Positions 52,319-60,208 of a stretch of 64,000 bases of DNA are shown piece by piece (within the stretch, counting starts at the first letter, position 1; each line of letters begins with the position of its first letter). The translations under genes and the position numbers were made by a program. The notes beneath the pieces are model-generated. The model made no database searches, was not told where the DNA came from, and saw only the letters and a program-made list of their open reading frames with translations. The stretch spans positions 1-64,000 of the forward strand of contig JAJZCW010000013.1 of assembly GCA_021828865.1 (NCBI GenBank). The letters are read 5' to 3'. The stretch comes from Bacillota bacterium (GTDB lineage: Bacteria; Bacillota; Bacilli; Alicyclobacillales; SLC66).

Positions 52319-53203
52319 TCAAAGCATATTGACCGCTTTTCTTAATTCCTCTGCACTAGGTTCAACGTATATCATTGTTGTGCGAATATCTGAATGACCG
52401 CACAACTTTGCAATTTCTTGTAATCGAATGTTTTGGTTCGCAAGTGATTTAGCAAACGTGTGACGCAAACTATGGCTAGAATGTCCGTGAATGTTTGTCA
52501 TTTTGAAACGATAGCGTACAAGTGCATCAATACCCTGTCTTGTCAATTGTGAAGCACGTTCACTGACAAACAAATATTCGCTACTATCTGCAGTTTTGTA
52601 TCTGCTGCGTACTGTGATCCATTCTTTAATCGCGCCATAAAGTTTATCGTTAATCGGTACAGTGCGGTCTTTATCGCCTTTTCCAGCTTTGACGTAAATG
52701 GATTGATTTTTTTTGTTTGAACCGAAAATGTCTACAATGCGTAAATTGCTTACTTCACTTACTCGTAGTCCGGCAAAAAGCATGAGATAAATCACCGTGC
52801 GGTCACGAATTCCACTAGGATTATTCAATGACTCTAAAGAATATTGAAGCACTTCAGATTCTTGAGGTGTAAGCCATTTGACTTCTGTGTTATTGACCGT
52901 AGAACGCTTTATTTTGAAGTTAGAAGCGATATTGCTAGTTACATGGCCGTTTCTATTAGCCCAGTCGTAAAACTGCTTTAATACGACAATAGAACGGTTA
53001 ACGGTTGACGGTTTGACAGGCTTTTCTTTATCAGTAGTCATCCAATGACGATATTCAACGATGTTATTTATAGTGGCATTAGTAATAGAAATATGTCGGT
53101 CGCTAAGATAATTTTCCCAAGCGATAAGATCAAGTCGATAACTAATTAGTGTGTTCGGTTGCTTTTCTTTTTGGCTTTCTAAAAAATGATCAATCAGATT
53201 CAT
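52319..53203 (-). CDS. XerC/D-type tyrosine recombinase
   Basis: A 294-residue tyrosine recombinase with N-terminal core-binding domain (about 1-90) and complete catalytic set: Arg in LFAGLRVSEVSNL, Lys in KAGKGDKDRTVPI, HxxR in HSLRHTFAKSLANQN, His in LCGHSDIRTT and Tyr in MIYVEPS. It resembles XerD and plasmid resolvases of this family more than the integrase next to the left repeat; a role in resolving multimers of the element is plausible. ATG at 53203 has AGGGGTGAG upstream. Confidence 0.9.
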   Translation of the reverse strand: MNLIDHFLESQKEKQPNTLISYRLDLIAWENYLSDRHISITNATINNIVEYRHWMTTDKEKPVKPSTVNRSIVVLKQFYDWANRNGHVTSNIASNFKIKRSTVNNTEVKWLTPQESEVLQYSLESLNNPSGIRDRTVIYLMLFAGLRVSEVSNLRIVDIFGSNKKNQSIYVKAGKGDKDRTVPINDKLYGAIKEWITVRSRYKTADSSEYLFVSERASQLTRQGIDALVRYRFKMTNIHGHSSHSLRHTFAKSLANQNIRLQEIAKLCGHSDIRTTMIYVEPSAEELRKAVNML

Positions 53204-53517
53204 TGTGGCTCACCCCTTTTGTGTTATGTATCGAATAAAAGGTCATGTTATTGTGTGTTATGTATTAAGTATAGCGTATTTTTTCTTTTTATTCAATACA
53301 TAATACAACATATGTATTGAGTCTTGTATACGAAAATGATGTATAAATACCAAAAAAAAGATATAATTTAGAAGTGTTTGAATAGCAATAAAATCAACAA
53401 TTAATCGGGGGGATATAAAAACTTTTTTATAAAAACATTTTTGCGAAATTAATACAGCAGATAAACTCAGATAGGCATTTAGTAAGTCACGATTCCAGTT
53501 GACTAGGAGGAGGTTTT
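53204..53517. promoter_or_regulatory. Divergent regulatory region with repeated ATGTAT elements
   Basis: 314 bases without a gene, between the minus-strand recombinase and the plus-strand nuclease. GTGTTATGTAT occurs at 53221-53231 and 53255-53265; CAATACATA (53294-53302) and TATGTATTG (53311-53319) form a perfect inverted repeat. These look like sites for one dimeric regulator controlling both genes. The rest of the stretch is AT-rich with no clear structure. Confidence 0.5.
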
Positions 53518-55128
53518 ATGTCCGATAGTACAAATTCTACTTTTTCATTTGCAGACTTGCTAAAAGTAAAAAAAATCAAGGAAGAGATTAATGATCTTCA
53601 TGTGAAGTATGAAAAAGTTATGCTCGAAAATAATGAATTCAAGGCAGAAAATCAGAAATTGAAAAAGTACATAAATGAAATGAATAAAATTAATAATGAA
53701 ATGTACCATAAAACATTAAATTCTAAAACAAACTATGAAGCTAAGGTAGAATTTGAAAGACAGAAGTACGATGAATTAGTTTTAGAATATGAAGCTAAGG
53801 TAGAATTATTGAGAAACCACAAACCTCAAGTCATTGAGTATAGTAATGAAAAAAGGTATCTTCAAGAATTACTTAATGATTCAAATAAAAAAATACAGGA
53901 ATTGAAAAATGAAAATATAAGATATAGACATTTATTCCCGGATGAAATCGATAATATTATTGACCTCAAAGAACATATTTTTGAATTAGAAAATGAAGTT
54001 ATTCGAAAAGAGCATAAAATCATTGACCTAGATAAGAAAATAGAGGATCTTAATCGTCAATATATTATTCTTGATGATGAAGTTTTATATCAAAGTTTTG
54101 GCCTTTATACCCCTTTATATAACTTTGTGAATTCAGAAATGTATTTATTTCGTTTAGAAGAAAATCGATTGATGCAAAAAGAAATGATTAAATCAAAAAT
54201 AGCAGCGATATGCTATTCAGATTGGGAAGTGAATGGAAGCAAGGCTGAAGGGAAAAAACAAACTGATGACAACCTAAAGCAAATATTAAGATCATTTAAT
54301 ATTGAATGCGATAATATTATAAATAATGTAAAATTTAATAATTTTGATAGCATGGAAAAAAGAATAACGAAAGCGTTTGAACAGTTAAACAAATTGAATG
54401 AATCGAATGACATCAAAATTCAATTTAATTATTTGGAACTGAAATTTGATGAATTAAGATTGGCATACGAATATCAATTAAAAAAACAACAGGAAAAAGA
54501 TGAATTGCGTATGATTAGGGAACAGCAAAGAGAAGAAGCAAAGTTACTAAAAGAAATTGAGGAAAAAAGGAAAGAAATCGAAAAAGAACAACAGCATTAT
54601 AACAATGTTTTGAGAAGAATAAATGAACAAATTGATTGTGAACTTGATGAAAAAAGACTAGAAGATTTATTTGATAAAAAGGAAAAAGTTGAAAATAACT
54701 TAATTGATTTAGATGTTGCATTAAAAGAGATTGATTATAGAGAAGCCAATCAAAAAGCAGGGTATGTTTATATCATTTCTAATATAGGATCATTTGGTGA
54801 GAATGTATATAAAATAGGGATGACTCGAAGAATTGATCCGAATGAACGAATTGATGAATTGGGTGGTGCTTCTGTACCATTTAAGTTCGATATTCATGCT
54901 ATGATATTTTCTGATGACGCTCCAAGACTTGAGAACATGTTACATAAAGCATTTGAACACAAAAAAGTTAATGCAATTAATGGCAGAAAAGAATTTTTTA
55001 ATGTTACTTTAGATGAAATTGAAGAAGTGGTTAAAGCAAATTATGATAGAACAGTTGATTTTACTAAAACTCCAATTGCTCAACAGTACAGAGAGTCAAT
55101 ACAATATAGAATGATAAAGACAAATTAG
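53518..55128 (+). CDS. DUF4041 + GIY-YIG/T5orf172 nuclease (SNIPE-like)
   Basis: A 536-residue protein: long N-terminal coiled coil (about 15-190), DUF4041 (about 195-340; QSFGLYTPLYNFVNSEMYLFRL, AAICYSDWEVNGSKAEGKK, SFNIECDNIINNVKF), a second coiled coil, and a C-terminal GIY-YIG-type T5orf172 nuclease (about 418-515; AGYVYIISN, VYKIGMTRR, RLENMLHKAF). This domain order is that of the SNIPE anti-phage protein, which cuts phage DNA on entry. SNIPE has an N-terminal membrane anchor; none is evident here. AGGAGG precedes the ATG. It is the last gene of the element. Confidence 0.85.
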   Translation: MSDSTNSTFSFADLLKVKKIKEEINDLHVKYEKVMLENNEFKAENQKLKKYINEMNKINNEMYHKTLNSKTNYEAKVEFERQKYDELVLEYEAKVELLRNHKPQVIEYSNEKRYLQELLNDSNKKIQELKNENIRYRHLFPDEIDNIIDLKEHIFELENEVIRKEHKIIDLDKKIEDLNRQYIILDDEVLYQSFGLYTPLYNFVNSEMYLFRLEENRLMQKEMIKSKIAAICYSDWEVNGSKAEGKKQTDDNLKQILRSFNIECDNIINNVKFNNFDSMEKRITKAFEQLNKLNESNDIKIQFNYLELKFDELRLAYEYQLKKQQEKDELRMIREQQREEAKLLKEIEEKRKEIEKEQQHYNNVLRRINEQIDCELDEKRLEDLFDKKEKVENNLIDLDVALKEIDYREANQKAGYVYIISNIGSFGENVYKIGMTRRIDPNERIDELGGASVPFKFDIHAMIFSDDAPRLENMLHKAFEHKKVNAINGRKEFFNVTLDEIEEVVKANYDRTVDFTKTPIAQQYRESIQYRMIKTN

Positions 55129-55392
55129 TTAGATCCTTTTATGCTAAAGTTATTGATGGGTTTAATTTGAAATTCACATTGAAGTCATTAATCATTTTCT
55201 ATAGTAAAGAAATATGGGCAAGTTTTTTTATTTAATTAAAATGGATAATTTTACATTAAATTGACAAAATAAACAGGCGCTTGATTTTTGATAAAATACA
55301 CAAGATAATTATTTCAAGTGAAATCGTAGTATTGTGTCTGGGTTTTTATAACAGATTGATGAGCTGCGAAAAATCCTTGTAAAATCAAGGTT

Positions 55393-55492
55393 CTGCGAGC
55401 GGTCGTGGCGGAATTGGCAGACGCGCAAGATTCAGGTTCTTGTGCCCGTCAGGGCGTGGAGGTTCAAGTCCTCTCGACCGCATATTAAACAA
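55393..55492 (+). repeat. Right 100-bp direct repeat (attR candidate)
   Basis: Identical to 43897-43996 over 100 bases, including the whole tRNA-Leu. Flanks differ. The 264 bases before it, after the nuclease gene, are AT-rich with no gene I can support. Confidence 0.9.
55399..55482 (+). tRNA. tRNA-Leu (CAG), second copy
   Basis: 84 bases, identical to the copy at 43903-43986, with anticodon CAG and no encoded CCA. No equally good promoter is visible directly upstream, but a terminator follows at 55494-55522, which is probably the original terminator of the locus. Confidence 0.95.
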
Positions 55493-55493
55493 A

Positions 55494-55522
55494 GCGCATG
55501 GCATAGGGCCATGTGTTTTTTT
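55494..55522 (+). terminator. Terminator of the tRNA-Leu locus
   Basis: CATGGC (55497-55502) pairs with GCCATG (55508-55513), extendable with wobble pairs, followed by a seven-base T-run. Confidence 0.75.
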
Positions 55523-57620
55523 ATGGGGAAATCCATTTTAAGGAATTTTTTGTAAGGGAGAGAACAAGCGCTTGTTCTTTGGCCGTAAGTTGAAATAGTT
55601 CGAAAATCATCGCTTCTATTTGCATGTACGTATCTCGCTTTTCGTCGCCGCTATCTGCAAGTATGAGATGGTCAACGTAGCTGGTGATCAGCGACTGCTC
55701 CGCTTGCGAACATATGGGAATCGGAATAGCCTCTAGAAAGGACTTTAATACCTTGACAGAATGAAAGGATGATTGATAGAAGAATTGCGCGGTTCGCGAG
55801 TTGAAAAGTGCAAGCAAATATTTGATAGAGACATTAGGGACCAGAGGGATGAGGAGGTTGGCGCTGTTCAAGGTAAATACTCCTTCTTCGTCATAAGCAA
55901 AAATCAATTGGTTATGGATAAAACGATAGACTAGTTTTTCTTTGGCGCGAAATAATTCAAGAGGCGCCACCTGCTGAAACTTGGGGATGGCGGATAACGG
56001 AATGGTTAGATCGCTTTTTTTTAAGCCAAACTTGTATATATGTAGCCCCTTAAATACAGGCACACAATCATCGCACACGGCTGTACTGACCCATGCCTTA
56101 TTGTTGCCGGTGACAATGCCAAGGGCAAATACAGCCTGGTTTTTAAGAAAGGCCGCGCCATGTGTTTTCCGCATTTTGTCCAGAACCTTTTGGGCTGGGT
56201 CCTGTGTTTGGACGTTCATCAACAGTCCGGAATTTGCTAAAAAGCGCTTCTGGGAGATGGTGTACGATGGCGGTGATTGCATATTTTCAATATGAATCTG
56301 TTCGCAAGGGGCATGTTGCACTTTTCTCGCTACGATCAGCATGCTTGGTGCCATAATTGACGAAAAGGCGTTGTCTGTCAGTCCTATATACGCGATGGAA
56401 GTTTGAAGAAGCATCAGCGAACGTGTGACAAGGTGTTTGTTGACATAGAGCCAAGAACTAGGGACAAGCAATGCAAGTATACCGTTTTGCTTTAAGGCGT
56501 GAATTGACAGTTCCATAAACAAACTGTACGTGTCGTGAGCGCTTGCTGTTTGATAATCATCTAGTTCCTCTAATGATAAACGATGCTTTGATCCCCATGG
56601 AGGATTGCCAATGACTAAATCAAATGGTTCATGAAAAGGGGATGACCCATCGCTTATTTTCATGGCATCTTTCGTATAGATTCGGAACTGGCAATCAGAG
56701 GGATCCTGAACAGTTGGCGCTTCAAGCGCAAGATTGATTTTGCAAAGCCAAACGCTGACAGGATTGATGTCATAGCCCACCAAACATTCTTGTAATTGGC
56801 GATGTGCCTCAAGAGGATCTATTCCGCTTTTGGCTATTCGATCGAATAGGGTCCGGTACAAGATCACCAAAAACTTTCCCGAACCGCAGGCGGGATCGAG
56901 TGCGCGAGGGCAAAGCCTATGATCCAATTGGTGAAGTGCAATCGACGACAATTTTTTGGCTAATGAATCTGGCGTATAGTATTGACCCATTCCTTTTCTG
57001 TCGCTAAGTTGAGATATCCCTATATACAATAGCCCTAATGGATCTTCATCTGGAGAATATCGCAGGGGGTGCTGGCGCATTACCCGCAATAGTTTTTCGT
57101 CCTCCATTGAGAGAATCGCGTGTTCCTCAGTGAGCCCATCCAGAAATAAGGGAGCGTATGGTCCCATGGAGAATACCTGTTGTAAAGCCAGTTGAACTAG
57201 ACTCTCATCATAGGTGACATCGGGCGCTTGAAGATGTCCGCGTGAAATAAATAGTTGTAAGGCAGCTTCGCGCAACATTAATGGTAACTGGTCAGGCGTG
57301 GCAACAGATTCAATCCAAATAGTGATGGTTGCAAGAATGCCCGGATCACTGACATTTTCCATAGGAATATAACTCTCGCGGCGCGCACTCTTGTTTCTGC
57401 GCTTATCGAGTTTGGCCACTTTGCCGTTATCAATCTGTTCCTTGATCGTATAAAGTTCTTCCCTATCATAATACTTGGTTCGACCTATCACTGACCTGAC
57501 ATGAACGAAACCCTGGGCCGTCCAATTGCGAAGCGTTGCAACTGAAATAGAAAGGACTTCGGCCGCTTGGTTTGGATCAGCCAATGAAGGACGGGAAGAA
57601 TTAGGACTGTCATTTTGCAT
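55521..57620 (-). CDS. Orphan N6-adenine DNA methyltransferase with MerR-like HTH
   Basis: A 699-residue protein. N-terminal MerR-like HTH (AAEVLSISVATLRNWTAQGFVHVRSVIGRTKYYDREEL), a helical region, then an N6-adenine methyltransferase with SAM motif LDPACGSGKFLV and catalytic NPPW, and a C-terminal TaqI/type IIG-like target recognition part (FALGIVTGNNKAWV...). No nuclease domain is fused and no restriction gene is adjacent. ATG at 57620 follows GGAGAAG by six bases; ATG 57635 and 57698 are also open, the latter inside the moeA start. It lies just outside the right repeat of the element. Confidence 0.85.
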   Translation of the reverse strand: MQNDSPNSSRPSLADPNQAAEVLSISVATLRNWTAQGFVHVRSVIGRTKYYDREELYTIKEQIDNGKVAKLDKRRNKSARRESYIPMENVSDPGILATITIWIESVATPDQLPLMLREAALQLFISRGHLQAPDVTYDESLVQLALQQVFSMGPYAPLFLDGLTEEHAILSMEDEKLLRVMRQHPLRYSPDEDPLGLLYIGISQLSDRKGMGQYYTPDSLAKKLSSIALHQLDHRLCPRALDPACGSGKFLVILYRTLFDRIAKSGIDPLEAHRQLQECLVGYDINPVSVWLCKINLALEAPTVQDPSDCQFRIYTKDAMKISDGSSPFHEPFDLVIGNPPWGSKHRLSLEELDDYQTASAHDTYSLFMELSIHALKQNGILALLVPSSWLYVNKHLVTRSLMLLQTSIAYIGLTDNAFSSIMAPSMLIVARKVQHAPCEQIHIENMQSPPSYTISQKRFLANSGLLMNVQTQDPAQKVLDKMRKTHGAAFLKNQAVFALGIVTGNNKAWVSTAVCDDCVPVFKGLHIYKFGLKKSDLTIPLSAIPKFQQVAPLELFRAKEKLVYRFIHNQLIFAYDEEGVFTLNSANLLIPLVPNVSIKYLLALFNSRTAQFFYQSSFHSVKVLKSFLEAIPIPICSQAEQSLITSYVDHLILADSGDEKRDTYMQIEAMIFELFQLTAKEQALVLSLTKNSLKWISP

Positions 57621-57702
57621 CGACGTCTTCTCCATAACTTTTGGTAATATGGTGGTAAGCCAATACGATATCATTTTACATTGAATAGATGGGGGCATGA
57701 TG

Positions 57703-58929
57703 ATGGATGCCTTAATTCCAGTTGATGAAGCATTATCCAGAATTTTTACTCATTGCTTCTATCATAAAACAGAATTGTCCGATTTGGACAGCGGATTTGG
57801 CAAAATTTTGGCGGAAAACGTATATGCCATTCATGATGTGCCTTCTTTTGATCGAGCTATGCTAGATGGATATGCCGTTCGTTACAAGGATATCAAGCAG
57901 GCGACCCGGGATCATCCGATCATTTTGGAGGTGACTGCTCATGTTCCGGCGGGGTCAGTGCCCGATCGGGAATTGCAACAAGGCGAAGCGTTTCGTACAA
58001 TGACGGGCGCTCCTATCGCTGGCGGAGCTGATACGCTTATCCAACAAGAATGGACGGATTTCGGCGAATCCGTTGATACCACAAAGGTATCTGTTTTTCG
58101 ATCGGTCAATAAAGGGGAAGCCATACAACATCAGGGTCATGATATCAGGGAAGGACAACTTTTGCTTCCCAAAGGTAGTATGATCGGTCCTGTGGAAATT
58201 GCGCTCCTCGCCTCTCAGGGGATTTTTGAAATATCAACAATGACACCGCCTCGAATTGGAATCTTCTCCACAGGAAGTGAGATTATAGAAATAAATGGAA
58301 AATGGGAAAAGGGCAAGATTTATAACAGCAATACCCCGATGCTGACTGGACTATTACGAAAGGCGGGAGCAGAGGTAGTTTCCCATCCTGCGATCATAGA
58401 TGACCATGACTTATTGTGGGAAAAATTTCATGATGCGCTGAATCGCTTTGATATGGTGGTTACCACAGGGGGAGTCTCTGTGGGGGATTGGGATTTAACT
58501 CCTAAAATTTTGGAAGAGATAGGGGTTCGGCGCCTTTTTTGGGGGGTCTTTATCAGACCTGGGACACCGATATATGCAGGCGTTTTTCAAGACAAACTCG
58601 TCTTTGCGTTATCGGGGAATCCGCCTGCAGCTTTCGTTAATGCCCATGTGTTCGTGTTGCCTGCAATACAAAAAATGTTATCACTGAAAGACGGCGCGAT
58701 TCATTCAATGACGGCAAGGTTGCAACATGTCCCGAAGAAAAAAAAGGTCAGACACACTCGATTTTTAACAGGACGGCTTTATGAAAGAGATAATGAGTGG
58801 TGGATTGATGTTGGAGGAGATCAATCGGCGGGAACCATGTCGCGTTTTGTGCATGCTAATGCGCTGGCGAGGATTGAGCCTAGCGACGAGATGAGCGAGG
58901 GAGAGCGTGTTCAGGTAGATCTGCTTTGA
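57703..58929 (+). CDS. moeA: Molybdopterin molybdenumtransferase MoeA
   Basis: MoeA, 408 residues, inserting molybdate into molybdopterin-AMP. Domain signatures: SFDRAMLDGYAVR, FRTMTGAPIAGGADTLIQQE, IGIFSTGSEI and TTGGVSVGDWD with LFWGVFIRPGTPIYAGVF, and FALSGNPPAAFV. Three ATG codons in a row (57697, 57700, 57703) begin the frame; the third has the best spacing to GGGGG. No other molybdenum cofactor genes are in the window. Ends at a hairpin terminator region shared with the convergent YjcZ-like gene. Confidence 0.93.
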   Translation: MDALIPVDEALSRIFTHCFYHKTELSDLDSGFGKILAENVYAIHDVPSFDRAMLDGYAVRYKDIKQATRDHPIILEVTAHVPAGSVPDRELQQGEAFRTMTGAPIAGGADTLIQQEWTDFGESVDTTKVSVFRSVNKGEAIQHQGHDIREGQLLLPKGSMIGPVEIALLASQGIFEISTMTPPRIGIFSTGSEIIEINGKWEKGKIYNSNTPMLTGLLRKAGAEVVSHPAIIDDHDLLWEKFHDALNRFDMVVTTGGVSVGDWDLTPKILEEIGVRRLFWGVFIRPGTPIYAGVFQDKLVFALSGNPPAAFVNAHVFVLPAIQKMLSLKDGAIHSMTARLQHVPKKKKVRHTRFLTGRLYERDNEWWIDVGGDQSAGTMSRFVHANALARIEPSDEMSEGERVQVDLL

Positions 58930-58936
58930 AATCATC

Positions 58937-58965
58937 AAAAGGGGGGCAAATGATAGATGCCCCCC
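58937..58965 (-). terminator. Terminator between moeA and the YjcZ-like genes
   Basis: GGGGGGCA (58941-58948) and TGCCCCCC (58958-58965). On the minus strand it is followed by TTTTGAT, fitting termination of the YjcZ-like genes. Confidence 0.7.
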
Positions 58966-58991
58966 AAAAAACTTTTGTCATGACCAGCGTA

Positions 58992-59120
58992 TTAATACAC
59001 GGGTGCCGTAGTGCAGACTTCCTTGGTTCCAAATGGAACTACCAGAATAAAGAGCACGAAAATGATTAGAAATACTACAGCCCAGCGCGTGTAACCGCCA
59101 AACACGCCACCATCGTACAT
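58992..59120 (-). CDS. YjcZ-like small sporulation peptide, copy 1
   Basis: A 42-residue hydrophobic peptide, beginning MYDGGVFGGYTRWAVVFLII and ending in a Thr/Cys-containing tail. A Gly/Tyr-rich start followed by one membrane helix is the pattern of the YjcZ family of spore-associated peptides. ATG at 59120 has GAGGAGG 11 bases upstream. Paralogous to the next gene (GGYTRWAVVFLIIFVLF shared). Confidence 0.75.
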   Translation of the reverse strand: MYDGGVFGGYTRWAVVFLIIFVLFILVVPFGTKEVCTTAPVY

Positions 59121-59162
59121 GATCGATTTCGCCTCCTCGACCCGGACTGTTAGATTGTCTGA

Positions 59163-59294
59163 TTAGTAAGCTGCTGCGCCAGTTCCAGCGCCTGCTCCTC
59201 CCCAACCATAGGCTGGGACCAAGAGGAAGAATAGGACGAAGATGATCAGGAATACGACTGCCCAGCGTGTGTATCCACCGAAGGTTCCGTACAT
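59163..59294 (-). CDS. YjcZ-like small sporulation peptide, copy 2
   Basis: A 43-residue peptide, beginning MYGTFGGYTRWAVVFLIIFV and ending in a Gly/Ala-rich tail (WGGAGAGTGAAAY). Same family pattern as copy 1. ATG at 59294 has AAAGGAGG eight bases upstream. Upstream on the minus strand, AC, 17 bases and CGTATGGTA resemble a SigK promoter with one mismatch, which would fit late mother-cell expression. Confidence 0.78.
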   Translation of the reverse strand: MYGTFGGYTRWAVVFLIIFVLFFLLVPAYGWGGAGAGTGAAAY

Positions 59295-59384
59295 GTTTAC
59301 CGCCTCCTTTATCATTCCGTTTACCATACGCACTAGTGGGGGCTGCTGTAACGACGAATGTCTATATTTGCTAAAATGGCAAAC

Positions 59385-59444
59385 AAAAAACGCACTAAAG
59401 TATAAGTCGATAAACTCAAATGCCTTATACTTTAGTGCGTTTTT
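59385..59444 (-). terminator. Terminator of tRNA-Ser
   Basis: CGCACTAAAGTATAAG (59391-59406) and CTTATACTTTAGTGCG (59424-59439) form a perfect 16-base stem with T-runs on both strands, so it can act in both directions. Confidence 0.9.
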
Positions 59445-59449
59445 GCTGA

Positions 59450-59539
59450 CGGAGAGAGTGGGATTCGAACCCACGAACGGCCTTTTAAACCGTTGCTCGT
59501 TTTCAAGACGAGTGCCTTCAACCACTCGGCCATCTCTCC
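59450..59539 (-). tRNA. tRNA-Ser (TGA)
   Basis: 90 bases on the minus strand: acceptor GGAGAGA / TCTCTCC, discriminator G, long variable arm typical of serine tRNA, anticodon TGA in loop CTTGAAA. CCA is not encoded. Confidence 0.95.
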
Positions 59540-59772
59540 ATGGCTGCGGAAGGCATTATATCATATACAGCAGCACATCACAACTTCTTATCCCAAATCT
59601 ATTTCAAGAAGTGGCATGAAAGACTAAAATTAGTCTAAATTGATTGGGGTTGATAGCCCTTTTGTTTCTGATAAAGATTCTTATGAAGTAGTAAGGTAAT
59701 GAGGACAAATTATATAGCACTATTTCATTCAACAAACTGTTGAAAAATTGTATGAGGAGGCAGTAATCCCCA

Positions 59773-60174
59773 ATGAAAATACTGATCGCATTTGATGGGA
59801 CGGCATCTGCTGTAAAAGGACTGCGTTATGCGCTATCGAATTTTCCAACTGCCGAATTTGTGTTATTGTACGTGGAGAGAGTTTCCTATGTGGACGGTGC
59901 TTATGGTGTGCCTCCCGTGCCATTTGATAGGCATGTGGACAAAGAAGTGCTAAGTGCAGCAGAAGCCATCTGTGCCGAGCAACAGGTAACGCCAGCTATG
60001 AAATCGGAATTGGGATCGCCTGCAGATTGGATAGTGAAAATGGCAGAAGATATTCAGGCCGATCTTTTGGTGCTCGGTGCACACAACAAAGGAGCAATTG
60101 AGAGGCTTTTGCTAGGTAGTGTCAGTGAGGCTGTTGCTCGCAGGTCACATTGTTCGGTATTGATTGTTCGCTAG
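59773..60174 (+). CDS. Universal stress protein (UspA family)
   Basis: A 133-residue single UspA domain. It begins MKILIAFDGTASAVKGLRYAL and has the ATP-binding motif LGAHNKGAIERLLLGSVSEAV (G-x2-G-x9-GS-type) and the closing CSVLIVR strand. Probably an ATP-binding stress protein. ATG at 59773 lies behind GAGGAGG with a long spacing. Single gene, with a 34-base gap to the HD-GYP gene. Confidence 0.88.
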   Translation: MKILIAFDGTASAVKGLRYALSNFPTAEFVLLYVERVSYVDGAYGVPPVPFDRHVDKEVLSAAEAICAEQQVTPAMKSELGSPADWIVKMAEDIQADLLVLGAHNKGAIERLLLGSVSEAVARRSHCSVLIVR

Positions 60175-60208
60175 ATAATGAGTTTCGGTAAAAAGTGGAG
60201 GCTCACTG

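Larger units (their letters stand above)
43897..55392. mobile_element. tRNA-Leu-integrated element (about 11.5 kb)
   Basis: An AT-rich element bounded by identical 100-bp direct repeats with whole tRNA-Leu genes. It begins with a tyrosine integrase about 100 bases after the left repeat. It carries two more tyrosine recombinases, HTH regulators, a primase-like Rep, a GC-rich inverted repeat, secreted proteins and a DUF4041/GIY-YIG nuclease. No relaxase, coupling protein, capsid or terminase genes are visible. The flanks still carry the tRNA promoter (left) and terminator (right), so the insertion split one ancestral locus. Confidence 0.88.

Noticed and set aside
55399-55482. Second tRNA-Leu as an ordinary tandem tRNA gene
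   Set aside because: It lies 11.5 kb away within an identical 100-bp repeat bordering an integrase-bearing segment, which fits an attachment site better.
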